Below, in pieces: positions 37,370 through 47,663 of a DNA stretch of 64,000 nt (position 1 is the stretch's first letter; every line of letters begins with the position of its first letter). Origin of the DNA: Sipunculus nudus (Eukaryota > Annelida > Sipuncula > Golfingiida > Sipunculidae); contig CM049310.1 in NCBI GenBank assembly GCA_026874595.1, positions 53,447,058 to 53,511,057 on the forward strand, read 5' to 3'. A program made the translations under genes and the position numbers. The notes under the pieces are model-generated. The model was not told the DNA's origin and did no database searches. It worked only from the letters and a program-made list of their open reading frames with translations.

Positions 37370-38382
37370 CAGTGGCGGATCCAAGGGGGGACACAGGGGG
37401 CGATCGCCCCCCCCCCCTAGAATTTTTTCGGGCTCATAAAAATTGCAAATTGTATCAATGTTTTTTGGGATAAGGTACTTTTTTACCTTGTTCTTGTTAA
37501 CTTCTTGACAGTGAAAATATAACATCAAGAATTAAAGATAATCAGCACTACATTTAACACACAAGGAACAAACAGTACCAGAAATATTAACTTGTCACAT
37601 GAGTAAATGCTAAGGAATAAAGTCATATCTCTGCTACTGTGTCCACTTGAAGCTAGACCTTCTACTGGCATGACTGGAAGATAAAGTCCAGTAGGCCTAT
37701 ACCAGTGTTAAGACCATTCATATACCAGCAAGTCACTAGGTATTACAAGGTGACAAACTTTTAACCTTTAGAACCTTTCAGACATACAGTAGTGATTTAT
37801 GCCAATATTCTAAAACTTCTGCTTTGTATCAAATTTATCAGAAACACAAATGTCTGGTTAAAGTGCCCGAAAATGTTCAAATTTGATCTTTTATTCATCA
37901 TATCCTCTAAAAAATTTCTGACCGTGTCTCGATAAGACAAACAGAAGTGATTTAGTCCTATATTCTAAAACTTTTGCATTGTATCCAATTTATCAGAAAC
38001 AAAAATGTCTGGTTTTAGTGCCCGAAAATGCTCAAATTTTATTTCTTAATCATCATATCTTCAAAAAATTTCCTCAGCATGTGAGAGGGAAACCCTCTCC
38101 CGCATCTTCAATGAGACAAACAGAAGTGATTTAGGCCTATATTCTAAAACTTTTGCTTTGTATCAAATTTCTTAGAAATAAAAAGGTCTAGACTGGTTTA
38201 AGTTCAAGAAAATGCTCAAATTTGCTTTCTGAATCATCATATCTTCAAAAAATTTCCTCACCGTGTGAGGGGGAACCCCGTCCCACACCCTCCCCCCTCG
38301 GGCGCTACGGGCCCTCGACAAACATGCAATCTCGAATCTTATCCGTCGCCCACCCTAACAGTTTGTTCTAGATCCGCCACTG
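37370..38382. mobile_element. 1,013-bp non-autonomous DNA transposon inside the LINE
   Basis: The ends are inverted: left CAGTGGCGGATCCAAGG, right (other strand) CAGTGGCGGATCTAGAA. The sequence CTTAT flanks it on both sides (37,365-37,369 and 38,383-38,387) as a 5-bp target duplication. The interior has three tandem copies of a unit of about 160 bp with CTAAAACTTTTGCTTTGTAT, CAGAAACAAAAATGTCTGG and GCTCAAATTT segments. It has no transposase frame. The TIR start CAGTGGCGGATC is common among animal DNA transposons, but I cannot fix the superfamily. Confidence 0.85.
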
Positions 38383-38830
38383 CTTATATCGATAAGACAT
38401 GAGGCAGTAACGTTGTTATTTGTATTGATGAAGCATTCATCGACTATACAATGCAAGGCTTATGAAAATGCGTCTGTATGGAAGGTATGCAAATCGTTTG
38501 TCTGTAAATAGATCATTTTTATCGAAATAAGTAATAAGGCCTGATTTAACAAACTTTTCTAGTATTTTCGGTACGTGACCTTTTACTGAAAAAGGTCGGT
38601 AGTTATTTGAATCATCCTTACTGCCGGATCGTTTGTATATATATAGGAGTGATCCGAGCGGTTTTCCAGTCTGCAGGGATTTTACCAGTGAGAAGGGAAA
38701 GGTTAAATAAGTGGGCTAAAGAGTGTACAATTTGATGAGCTGCAACTTTGAGAAAAAAATCAGACAATCCCAAAATATCTTCTGTCATACTTGATTCCAG
38801 TTTCAATAGTTGTGTGGATAAAAACATACA
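38383..38830 (-). pseudogene. LINE reverse transcriptase, N-terminal part
   Basis: Encodes the RT entry segment LTGKIPADWKTARITPIY and, up to the transposon border, the start of motif A. Internal frame changes are present. It belongs with the fragment at 36,605-37,369. Confidence 0.8.
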
Positions 38831-38903
38831 AACTGTGTGGATATAGTATTAGATTTAAAGAATTCAGTGTGTGAGATAACAAGTTGATTGCAATTGAACT
38901 CAT

Positions 38904-40205
38904 TCACTGGAAAATCATCGCTAAAATAATCGTGAATTTATTGTGGACAATATTAGTATTAGCGGTGCCTGACGCCGATTTGGAGGGTAATATGTGTCCA
39001 AGAGCTCTCCACAGGCCTTTTGAGTTCGCATGATTACCGTGGATCAAAGTTGTGTAATAATGACGGCGAGTGGAATGGATTTGTCCGGTGATACTTTTTC
39101 GAAGATGTCTGTAAGCGGCCGAGTCATTGATTTCATAGGTTCGTATTGCTTTTCGATCTGCATGTTCTCGTGAGTGTATCATATATAACAGTTCTTTTGT
39201 AAACCATTTATTTTTACGTGATTTAATGCGACGTTGGAGCACAGAAGCGTTTTTATTACATACTTTCAAAAATTCATAGCGCCATAATTCCCAAGCTGGC
39301 TCTACATCATAAATAAATAAAATATGTGATAAAAACAGAGATGATGAAAATTCGTATATAAATTTAAGTTGATCGAAGCTTCTAAGGGTACTTTGATATA
39401 CCGACTTCGTACTTGTAATTCGAGGGGGTCTATTTAAAACAGTGGTGACAAGAAAATGGTCACTAATGCATACAGGGTAAACCTCAACATTTGAATGCAT
39501 GTCAGGATGCGTGAAAAAAACTACGTCAATTACTGTAGAAGTTTTCTGAGTTACACGAGTTGGCTTTGAGACAAGCTGCTTTCAGCTGAAGATTTTTTCA
39601 AGTAGATCTAATCTGCTTGCTTCGTAAATTTCAGGGCAAAGACAGTCTACATTAAAATCGCCAAGCAAAACAGCACGTTTGCATGAATTTAGAACACAAG
39701 CAAGTAAACTGAGTAAATCATCGATATAACTAGAATTAGAACTGGGTGGTTTATTAATGGATCCAATCAACACAGGTTTCCTCCCTAAAATTATTTTAAC
39801 CCATATACTTTCACGACTATCTGGGTTAAAAATAACCCGTTCAGGTTTTAAAGATGAAAGAACATAAGTGATCACACCTCCTCCATGACGATATATATAC
39901 CTATCATATCTATATTCTGTGTAATTCTTTATTTGTATCTCTGAATCTAAACTAAAATAGGCGAGCCATGTCTCAGTTAATGATAAGACGTGAGGTTTCA
40001 AATTGGAACATAAGAGACGAATTTCTTCTATTTTTGGTAACAGACTACAAACATTAAGATGACCTAATATAGTGCCTTTGTTTATCAAACAATACTGACT
40101 AAGAACAGGAAATATATATAGTTTCTCAGGAGCGATAGAAGAAGAAGATGAAAATTCATTGTTAGGGTTGGCACCCAATAATTCTGAGTCATTATATGTG
40201 GACAA
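38904..40205 (-). pseudogene. LINE endonuclease (AP-endonuclease-like) remnant
   Basis: Two open segments (40,205-39,582 and 39,500-38,904) carry endonuclease/exonuclease/phosphatase landmarks: HLNVCSLLPK near the start, LSLTETWL, a GGGV segment, LLGDFNVD and, in the second segment, ISDHFLV. These correspond to the N, E, D-N and SDH active-site blocks. A frame break between the segments shows decay. After the SDH block comes the linker to the RT. Confidence 0.85.
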
Positions 40206-40289
40206 AGAAATCGTGGATTCAGTTACACTTGTGTTAGACGAACAGGCTGATCTAAATATACCTCAGGCGAAATGGTCCGTATATACCGG

Positions 40290-40710
40290 TTTGTTATGTT
40301 AAAACACTGTTTTGTCCTTTGTGAAAATTAGAAGACGAATTAGGGATTTCTTCAACCTCATCACTTGCTTGTTTTTGGGAGAATTTAACACTTAAAGCAA
40401 TTTGCCCAGTCATTGCAATAGTGCCAGCGTAAGTGAAATGAATACCATCATTCCAATAGAAGGAAACTTTCAAGGGTGGGGAGCAGTAAGAGAGGGTGGT
40501 ATCAGTATAAAATTTACATCTTTGTCTGAGTTCATTATTGATAATGGTGATTTTACTGTTTATATATGGATTATTGAAACGTATAGGTAATGCCAAAACA
40601 ACCATTTGACAGCTGGTTTTGCTTCTAATGTTCTATAACATATTATCATATTTGTTGACAAGAGTTAGTGTGTCATCATCGCATATGTTATTGGGACCTA
40701 CTAGTACAAT
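40290..40710 (-). pseudogene. LINE ORF1 SGNH-esterase-like remnant
   Basis: In the minus strand, LVGPNNI (a degraded form of the GxND block), then an in-frame TAG, then VVLALPIRFNN and FYWNDGIHFTYAGT (the C-terminal DxxH block) appear in order. CR1-type elements often carry an SGNH hydrolase domain in ORF1. Substituted block residues and the stop codon indicate it is inactive. Confidence 0.6.
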
Positions 40711-40900
40711 TTATTTTTATTCTTGCCATATGTGTCTCCTGTTCTGTCTAGTTCAAGGAGTGATATTTTCCTTTTTGATAGACTATATGCCAAATGTCAT
40801 TAAGTATGCATTACTTTTATTTTACTTGAATATAAAGTTTATCAATTTACACAAAACTACAGGATGGCATTTTCAAGGTTTTCGTACTTTATACACTTGA

Positions 40901-41300
40901 TATGATCAAACGTGTACACACACAGTTTCGTATTCTAAAATGAAGCTATATGTAATATTTTGTTGTCTTTATAAAGACAACAAAATCTTACATATTGCTA
41001 CATTCTGGCACATATATTTTAAACAAAATTTAATGGTAACACTTCATGTATAAAAATCAGGTATTCCATTATCAGGTAATGCCTTTTTCATAGATCTTGT
41101 TTAATATGACCACTGCTGAAAAAAAGTGTGCCATTTAAACCATTTAGTGTTATGCTTGGTTATACAAAAACATTGTAGATATTTTACGAAGGCATGTATA
41201 CGACAAGCTAAATCAAATCAGTCAGTCAGTCAATCAGTCAACACATATAGTCCAAGTGCAAATGTATTTCATAGTGCATTTTTCCTTTCATGGTTTTATA
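40901..41300. other. Host DNA between the LINE and the GC-rich element
   Basis: AT-rich, with a short (GTCA)n run near 41,218. No gene was recognised apart from the candidate exon that follows. Confidence 0.45.
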
Positions 41301-41459
41301 GGATTTGATTTGATAATAGGTAATAGTTTTTCACCTGATTTATCTGAAACATCTTGGTGTGATCCGGCACATGATCCAGATTCAGGAACGTCATCAAGGA
41401 ATATTCACAAACGTATGGTCACTTATGCTAGAATGAAACTAGCAAAATGGAGCGAATAA
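41301..41459 (+). CDS. Candidate terminal exon next to the element border
   Basis: A good acceptor (TTTTTCCTTTCATGGTTTTATAG) precedes an open segment of about 52 codons that ends in TAA. It contains SPDLSETSWCDPAHDPD and a basic end, MVTYARMKLAKW. It could be the last exon of a host gene or a leftover of another mobile element. No family was recognised and no upstream exon was found. Confidence 0.25.
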   Translation, partial: GFDLIIGNSFSPDLSETSWCDPAHDPDSGTSSRNIHKRMVTYARMKLAKWSE

Positions 41460-41560
41460 GTGAATGAATCGACGGTTTTGGGAGCATCCCACAATAGGGA
41501 CACGAAGGTTACAATTAATAATAGTAGTAGGAGTACAACTCTGCGTCATTAAATGTACGC

Positions 41561-41960
41561 GTCGACGCAAGGTGAAAAAAGGGTGGTATTTCGTGTGTGC
41601 GTCGACGCAAGGTGAAAAAAGGGTGGTATTTCGTGTGCGCGTCGACGCAAGGTGAAAAAAGGGTGGTATTTCGTGTGCGCGTCGACGCAAGGTGAAAATA
41701 GGGTGGTATTTCGTGTGCGCGTCGACGCAAGGTGGAAAAAGGGCTGTATTTCGTGCGCGCGTCGACGCAAGGCGGAAAAAGGGCGGTATTTCTCGCGCGC
41801 GTCGACGCCAGGCGGAAAAAGGGCGGTATTTCTCGCGCGCGTCGACGCCAGGTGGATAAAGGGTGGTATTGTGTGTGCGCGTCGACGCCAGGTGGATAAA
41901 GGGTGGTATTGTGTGTGCGCGTCGACGCCAGGCGGGAAACGGGTGACTTTTTTATATCAG
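41561..41960. repeat. Ten 40-bp tandem repeats near the left end of the element
   Basis: Nine good units and one degraded last unit, each exactly 40 bp, start at 41,561, 41,601, 41,641 and so on. Each begins with GTCGACGC, and with the preceding base pair the junction forms the palindrome GCGTCGACGC. Each continues with AAGGTGAAAAAAGGGTGGTA or a variant. Variants drift from left to right (AAGGTG, AAGGCG, CAGGCG, CAGGTG). Open frames across it are by-products of the repeat. Subterminal or terminal repeats are usual in Polintons, so this may be part of the TIR. Confidence 0.9.
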
Positions 41961-42023
41961 AGGCAGGTGGACAACCACACGTTGACCCAACAGAAAACCA
42001 ACACAGACACCAAAGACACCACC

Positions 42024-42029
42024 TTTATT
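42024..42029 (-). terminator. Poly(A) signal of the leftward gene
   Basis: AATAAA on the minus strand (TTTATT on plus), about 62 bp past the stop codon at 42,091. Confidence 0.65.
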
Positions 42030-42090
42030 TAAAAAGATGTAAATGCCAAGAGAAAACGTGAAATGCGAGGATGCCTTTAGGGGTTGGCAA

Positions 42091-43362
42091 TTACAGGTCA
42101 GTATACTTCTGAGCGTCGAATTTCTCCTGAACCTTGCAGGCTTCGACGTACTCTTCGAAATCCGTGGACGAGTCCGAATCGTGGTAGAAGCGTGGGTCGT
42201 TGCGTTTGCTTTGAGGGATGGTACTGTGTTTCCAGAGCATGCGTTCGACGGGGGTCATGAGGAATTTCAATTTGTTGTCGTCTCCACTCTCGACACCCTC
42301 TTTGGCTAGGTAACAGAATGAGATGAGGGGGATACCCATGGCCTGTACTTTTTTCTCCTTATCTGTCGCCGCCTTGTACATGTCTTGTCTCAAGGCCGCA
42401 TGGAGGTAGTTCCACCGAAAAGAAATACTCCAGACGCAGGGAATCGGAGTGATGCCCATATTCTGGCGGTACGTCAACACGGGTTCAGCATGTCTGAGGA
42501 TTTGTTGCGCCGCTTGGTTGTACAAGAAAGGGTTAGGGTCGGCGGTGCGTTCGATGATGGTGTCCAGCATCACGTTGCAGTAGGTCGCGTACTTGAGGAG
42601 ATTTTCCCTGCTGAAGAGTTTCCTGGCCACCTCGACAGGGACTTTAAAAGCGAAGTCTTCGGACATTTTCGTGTTCACGACGAGGATGCGGTCGCGTCCG
42701 TGAATGGACAGTTCACGTCGCAGGGTGACAAACTGATGTACCTTCCAGGTCATGGTCAGCCGACTGGTGCCTGACTCAATGGTGAAATCGGACCAGTCGA
42801 TACCTGTCATCTCTTGTTGTTGTTGCAGTAGTTTGTCTTTTCGGTCCTGGACGAGGGCCCTTTTTCGCGCTTTGTATTCTGACAGCGTTTCTTCTTTGTC
42901 CATGGCGTCCATGTCATCGTAAACGGCGTGCTGACGTTTCAGAGATTTGGGATTTGTGTGCGGTTCCCCGCAGTCGCACGCAACGTCTGTTGGGTGTTGG
43001 TCGGAGCACACCTCCATGTGTTCTGAGAGTCGGAGGCCGTCATCTGCGAACGTTTCTTCGCATCCCTTGCATTCGACCTCGACTTCATAATCGTCATCAC
43101 CGTCGTCGTCATCATCATCATCATCACCATCGTCGGGCGTGACGAACACGAGACCTTTAGGGGCTTCAACCGCCGGGTCAAAAACAACAAAGTCATCATC
43201 CCCGCCGTCAGCGTTTGACGTGGTTTCAGACTTGTCGTCAACATGGCCGTCATCCCCGCCGGCATCGTGTGCCATTGTTTCAGGGGTATTGTGTGTTTCG
43301 GTGTCGCTGTCATCATCGAACGTGGCGCCAAGACACATGAGGGTTGACTGAACGCTTGCCAT
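42091..43362 (-). CDS. Acidic zinc-finger-like protein, function unknown
   Basis: A 423-aa product starts at the ATG at 43,362, which has a strong context (GCCACCATGG). The N-terminal 90 residues are very acidic and include an uninterrupted Asp run interrupted by one Gly. Just after it, CKGCEETFADDGLRLSEHMEVC resembles a C2H2 finger (C-x2-C, then H-x3-C). A second Cys/His cluster (DVACDCGEPH) follows. The remainder (from about residue 190) is a mixed alpha/beta globular region that I do not recognise. It is transcribed away from PolB from a shared CCAAT-rich promoter, which suggests expression together with replication; a regulatory or DNA-binding role is an inference. Confidence 0.85.
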   Translation of the reverse strand: MASVQSTLMCLGATFDDDSDTETHNTPETMAHDAGGDDGHVDDKSETTSNADGGDDDFVVFDPAVEAPKGLVFVTPDDGDDDDDDDDGDDDYEVEVECKGCEETFADDGLRLSEHMEVCSDQHPTDVACDCGEPHTNPKSLKRQHAVYDDMDAMDKEETLSEYKARKRALVQDRKDKLLQQQQEMTGIDWSDFTIESGTSRLTMTWKVHQFVTLRRELSIHGRDRILVVNTKMSEDFAFKVPVEVARKLFSRENLLKYATYCNVMLDTIIERTADPNPFLYNQAAQQILRHAEPVLTYRQNMGITPIPCVWSISFRWNYLHAALRQDMYKAATDKEKKVQAMGIPLISFCYLAKEGVESGDDNKLKFLMTPVERMLWKHSTIPQSKRNDPRFYHDSDSSTDFEEYVEACKVQEKFDAQKYTDL

Positions 43363-43680
43363 GGTGGCTGGGTGTGTGGAGAGTCGGTGCGAGCGGCCCT
43401 TTATTTATTGCGTGTGGGGGACCCGATAGCAGCGACCCGATTGGTGGACAGGCGTCCAAGCGTCCGTATTGGTGGGAAAAAAAGGACCCTCGTACCTGAT
43501 TGGAAGTCTGGCTTGCCGGATGCGGAGGGTACATTCACAATGTGGACGCAGACCCAACCCATCGGGGCTGACAGGCGTGTGTCAATCAACAGCGGGCGTC
43601 TGATTGGAAGACACAACGGGTAGGGTGTGTATTTAAACAGTGGCACAGCCACTGCAGCCAGTGAAGGTGTTGCGCACGGC
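43363..43680. promoter_or_regulatory. Bidirectional promoter with CCAAT-box array
   Basis: The 318 bp separate the divergent start codons. CCAAT boxes, read as ATTGG on plus, lie at 43,440, 43,468, 43,499 and 43,603, the first three 28 and 31 bp apart. A TATA-like AATAAATAAA (minus strand, 43,400-43,409) lies about 45 bp before the leftward ATG. TATTTAAA (43,630-43,637) lies 51 bp before the PolB ATG. CCAAT boxes are NF-Y sites in animals. Similar spacing occurs only before the PC4-like gene. Confidence 0.75.
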
Positions 43681-46600
43681 ATGGGTAGGTACAAAGTGGT
43701 ATCACGGTCCGACAAGTATTTCCCCCGTTTCCGCAAGAGAGGGACTTTGCAAGTGGTGAAACCCAACAGGGATTATTTCCGGCGCAAAGGGGCGGACACG
43801 TACACGACCCTGTACAAAATATTCAAGAAACTGTTGAAGAAATGGTTTCGGGAATTGCATCCCGACGATTGGGTGCAGGTCCAGATACTCACGTCCAGTT
43901 TGAAGAGCGGGGCGTTGAACACGCGCTGGCGTAAAAAAAGCGACATGTCCTTGGAACGCATCATGACCCAGGTCGAGCGGACACTGCAGAGCCAAGAGGA
44001 GTTCAGCCTCGACGAAGCGTTCCAGATCCAATTGAAATCGGTGGAAGGGGAACGGCCAGAAGGTGTTTGGAACGCCGAAGAGGGAGGAGAGGTGATTGGA
44101 CAGAGAGTCAGGGTGAAAGACCATGTGGGGAGAGAGGACGTCTATTTTGACAAACGCAGGAGGAGTTACATCCACGTGGATTTCGGGGCACCAGGCATGT
44201 GCGTGCCATTGGCCGTCGTCATGACCCGCGATTGGTTGACACGACCCAGAGACAAAAACCGGAACAAATCTCGGATGAGCGAGGAAAAGAAACAGGAGTA
44301 CGAATCACAAGCGAAAGATCTGTGCAGCAGAGCGGGGTTGAAGCCCGGGGGAGGCGTGGGGTGCACACTGAAAGACATCGGCGAAATCGCTGAGGTATTG
44401 GAGCACGGTTTGGTGGTGTACCACGGGTTCACGTCAGACGATGTGATATACCGATCACAGGGCCTCCTGCCTGGCCCCGCCGTGAACATATTGGTTCGCA
44501 AAGGCCACGCCTACGGGATCAAGGACATCCGGAAACACTTGAACGTTCGGAATTTCTGCCGTGCCTGCCACCGGGGCTATGAACATTTCCACATGTGCGA
44601 GGGGGCGTGCCCGGAATGCGGAACGGTACCTGCTTGTGATTGGCCGGACGACCTGACTGGCTTGCGGCGGTGCGACGAATGCGGCCTAGACCAGTTCAGA
44701 GGTGAGCGCTGTTACGAGAACCACCGGGCCCCGCCGAAAGGGCAAACAGGTTCGATGTGCCAGCAGCGGGGAGCCTGCAAGCAATGCGGGGCCGTGTTGA
44801 AGTTGTACAAAAAAACATCCCACAAGTGCGGGAAATACACGTGCAAGGTGTGCAAATGTGAGGTGCCAGCGTCCACCGGCCACGTCTGTTACATGCAGCA
44901 GGTGACGGCCATCAAATCCAAGGACGTCCCGTTCATTTTCTGGGACACGGAGTGCCGTCAAGACGAAAAGAACACAGCAGGGTTGAGCGTGCACACGGTC
45001 AACGCCGCTGTGGCAGAGCGCGTGTGCCGAAAATGCACCAGCAGTGGCGTTTTTGCCCCCACCGTGTCCAGGAAAGGGAGGAGAAAGAAACAAGAGGAAG
45101 GTGTGTGTGAATGCACGAGAAAACATTTCACAGACCAGAAAACGTTGTTCGACTGGATGTTCACTGACGCAGCCAACAAGGGGGCCGTGTGTTTTGCACA
45201 CAATTTCGGAGGGTACGACGGGGGTTTTTTGCAGGACTATTTGCTGCGGGAAGAGATCCCAGCAGACACGGTGCTCCTGCGCGGGTTGCATATCCTGCAG
45301 CTGGATGTGGGTGGGTTGGTGTTCAAGGACTCCCTGAACATCATCCCGATCCCCCTGGCAAAATTCCCGAAAACGTTCGGCCTGAAGGAAATGAAGAAAG
45401 GATATTTTCCTTACCTGTTCAACACGAAAGAGAACGAGACGTACGTGGGACCCATGCCGAGCAAGAGATTTTTCAAGCAGCACGCCGGCGAAGCAGATTT
45501 TGAGCGGTGGTACGAAGCCCGGTGACCACGCAAAAGAACTGAGGGAGTACTGCGAAAGTGACGTGGCGCTCCTGAAGGAAGGGTGTTTGCGGTTCAGGGA
45601 ACTGTACTACAGCAAAGCGGGGTTCGATATACTGAAAGAGAGCATTACCCTGGCGTCCGCGTGCATGACCGATTTCCGTTTCAACCATTTGGCACCCAAC
45701 ACCATCGCCATGATCCCGCCTGTGGTATCGTTTCATCACCTGAGCATGAAAGCGGCCCGTTGGCTCGAACAGGAGGAACAAAAAGTGCTGCCATTCAAAA
45801 TCTACCGGGGGGAAAACAACTGGGCGGGCCGAGAGTGCACAGTACAGCTCTTCCATGGAGGGGCCACCAAGAAAGTGGATGGGTACCTGCCCGAATTGAA
45901 CAGGGTGTATGAGTTCAACGGGTGCGTGTGGCACGGGTGCCCCAGATGCACAAAGCCGGACGGTAAAATATTCAACTCCACGGTTCCCAACAGGGTGGCT
46001 TACCAAGCGCAGTTGGCCAAAGAAGAAGAATTGAGGAAAGCAGGGTACGAGGTGGTGTCTTTGTGGGAACACGAGTACGACGCCCAACACACGCAATGGC
46101 CCAAACAGTCCGGCGTATCGGCCTGGCGGTTGGAGAACCCGCTACAACCGCGGGACGCATTTTACGGGGGGAGAACTAACGCGTCCTGTTTGCTGAAAGA
46201 AATCCCTGAAGGTGAAGACGAAACGATCCTGTACTTCGACGTGACGTCCCTGTACCCCTATGTGCAAAAGTACCGGGAATACCCGGTGGGCGTCCCGACG
46301 TCATCCTCCGACCACCACCGCACCTGGTCGAGGGCAGGGCCTACCGGGGCCTGATCAAATGTACCGTCTTGCCACCCCGAAACCTTTTCCATCCGGTGTT
46401 GCCTTACAAATGCAACGAGAAGCTGATGTTTCCCCTGTGCCGGACATGTGCCGAGGAACTCAACCAGAAACACCCTTGCAACCACGATCGAGAAGAAAGG
46501 GCCCTGCCAGGGACATGGTGCACGGACGAACTGTACCTGGCATTTGACAAAGGGTACACCTTGCACGGGACGGACTCCGAGGTGTGGCACTGGGACCGGT

Positions 46601-47544
46601 GGGCGTCCATGTTCGCGCCGTACGTGGACAAGTGGATGGCAGTGAAGATGGCGGCGGGCGGGTGGCCGTCGTGGTGCGCAACGGAAGGAGACAAAGTTGA
46701 TTACGTGGCACAAGTGAAGCAGAGGGAAGGCATTACCTTAGACCCGGCGGCTGTGGAAAAGAACCCGGGGCTGAAATTCGTGTCCAAACTGGCCCTGAAC
46801 TCCCACTGGGGGAAATTCGGGCAGAGAGACGGTATGACGCAGACGGAACAGGTGCGGTCCTACGATAAACTGATCGGTACCTTGAACGACCCTGCCAAAG
46901 AGGTGTTGGACGTGACCAACCTGGGAGAATGCGTGCTGCAGGTACAATGGCGTTACAACAATGAGGATTACCAGAAAGGTTCTACCAACAACGTGGTATA
47001 CGCGGCATTGACGACGTGTTACGGCAGGACAGAGCTGTACAAACACCTCGACACCGTGGACAGGGCCTGTGGGGTGGCGCACCCACCCCGCGTCCTGTAT
47101 TATGACACGGACTCTTTGATCTTCACAGCGAGGCCAGGTCAACCGTGCCCCCTTACAGGCGATTTTCTCGGCGATTTGAAGGACGAGGTGAAAGACATGG
47201 GAGGCACGCACTTGACTAAGTTCGTCAGTGGCGGTCCGAAGAATTACGCGTTCGAAGGCCCCGGTGGCGTGGCTTGCCACAAAGCCCGGGGCTTCCGATT
47301 GACAGAAGCTGGAGGAGTGACGTATCAGACCTTGCGTTCGATGGTGGTGAACTTCGTGGCCGGAGAAACAGAAACCCACCCGGTAGCGGTGCCCTTCCAC
47401 GTCGTACGTTCCAGAGAAGGGGGAATCTGCAGCAAGAGTTACGACAAAACCTACGCCGTGGTGTACACGAAGCGTCGGTTTTGGCAGCCGGGGGACCCCG
47501 GTGACATCTGGTTCACATTCCCGTATGGTTACAGTTTGAATTGA
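43681..47544 (+). pseudogene. pPolB: Protein-primed DNA polymerase B, broken by two frame changes
   Basis: This replicates the element from a terminal protein primer. The start is the ATG at 43,681, 51 bp after a TATA-like box; earlier non-ATG codons are ignored. An N-terminal region with a conserved-looking Cys (GMCVPLAVV) and a later His (KGHAYGI) leads into a Cys-rich zinc-ribbon block (about 44,560-44,890). Exonuclease motifs follow: Exo I WDTE (about 44,941), Exo II HNFGGYDGGF (about 45,200), Exo III YCESD (about 45,549). Polymerase motif A DVTSLYP (about 46,240), motif B LNSHWGK (about 46,800) and motif C YYDTDS (about 47,098) are all present. The frame changes once at about 45,500-45,525, between Exo II and Exo III, and again near 46,305, just after motif A, so no single frame covers the protein. 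All motifs are otherwise intact, so the breaks are either recent or sequencing errors. The stop overlaps a poly(A) signal. Confidence 0.93.
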
Positions 47545-47549
47545 ATAAA
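47544..47549 (+). terminator. Poly(A) signal overlapping the PolB stop
   Basis: TGAATAAA: the stop codon TGA shares its last base with AATAAA, followed by an 11-A run. The duplicate copy is at 49,123-49,128. Confidence 0.7.
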
Positions 47550-47619
47550 ATGTTGAAAAAAAAAAACTTCGGTGGCGTTGTTGTTCTGCGCGTGCGTGCG
47601 TGCGGTGTCGCCCGGCCCC

Positions 47620-47627
47620 TATAAATA
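47620..47627 (+). promoter_or_regulatory. TATA box of ATPase copy 1
   Basis: TATAAATA, 44 bp before the ATG at 47,664. The same box at 49,199-49,206 serves copy 2. Confidence 0.75.
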
Positions 47628-47663
47628 TGGGGGAGCCTTCCCGGTTGGCCCCTGAAACAAGCC

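Larger units (their letters stand above)
36059..40900 (-). mobile_element. CR1/Jockey-like LINE, degraded, nested by a DNA transposon
   Basis: Read on the minus strand, an esterase-like ORF1 remnant (about 40,700-40,290) is followed by an endonuclease domain (about 40,205-38,900), reverse transcriptase pieces (38,830-38,383 and 37,369-36,605) and a 3' end in an (AAAT)n tail (complement of 36,059-36,090). Many stops and frame changes show it is dead. The order esterase, endonuclease, RT and a short microsatellite tail fits CR1-type non-LTR elements; the exact clade is not certain. The left boundary is the tail; the right (5') boundary is approximate. Confidence 0.8.

Noticed and set aside
41515-42032. 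Long open frames on both strands through the 40-bp array
   Set aside because: The unit length and lack of stop codons create repetitive peptides in several frames at once; no start context, promoter or domain.
43627-43680. Upstream extension of the PolB frame
   Set aside because: No ATG occurs there and the segment contains the TATA-like box; the ATG at 43,681 is the better start.
44686-45483. 265-codon minus-strand frame opposite PolB
   Set aside because: GC-rich coding sequence commonly leaves the antisense frame open; the plus frame has clear PolB motifs.
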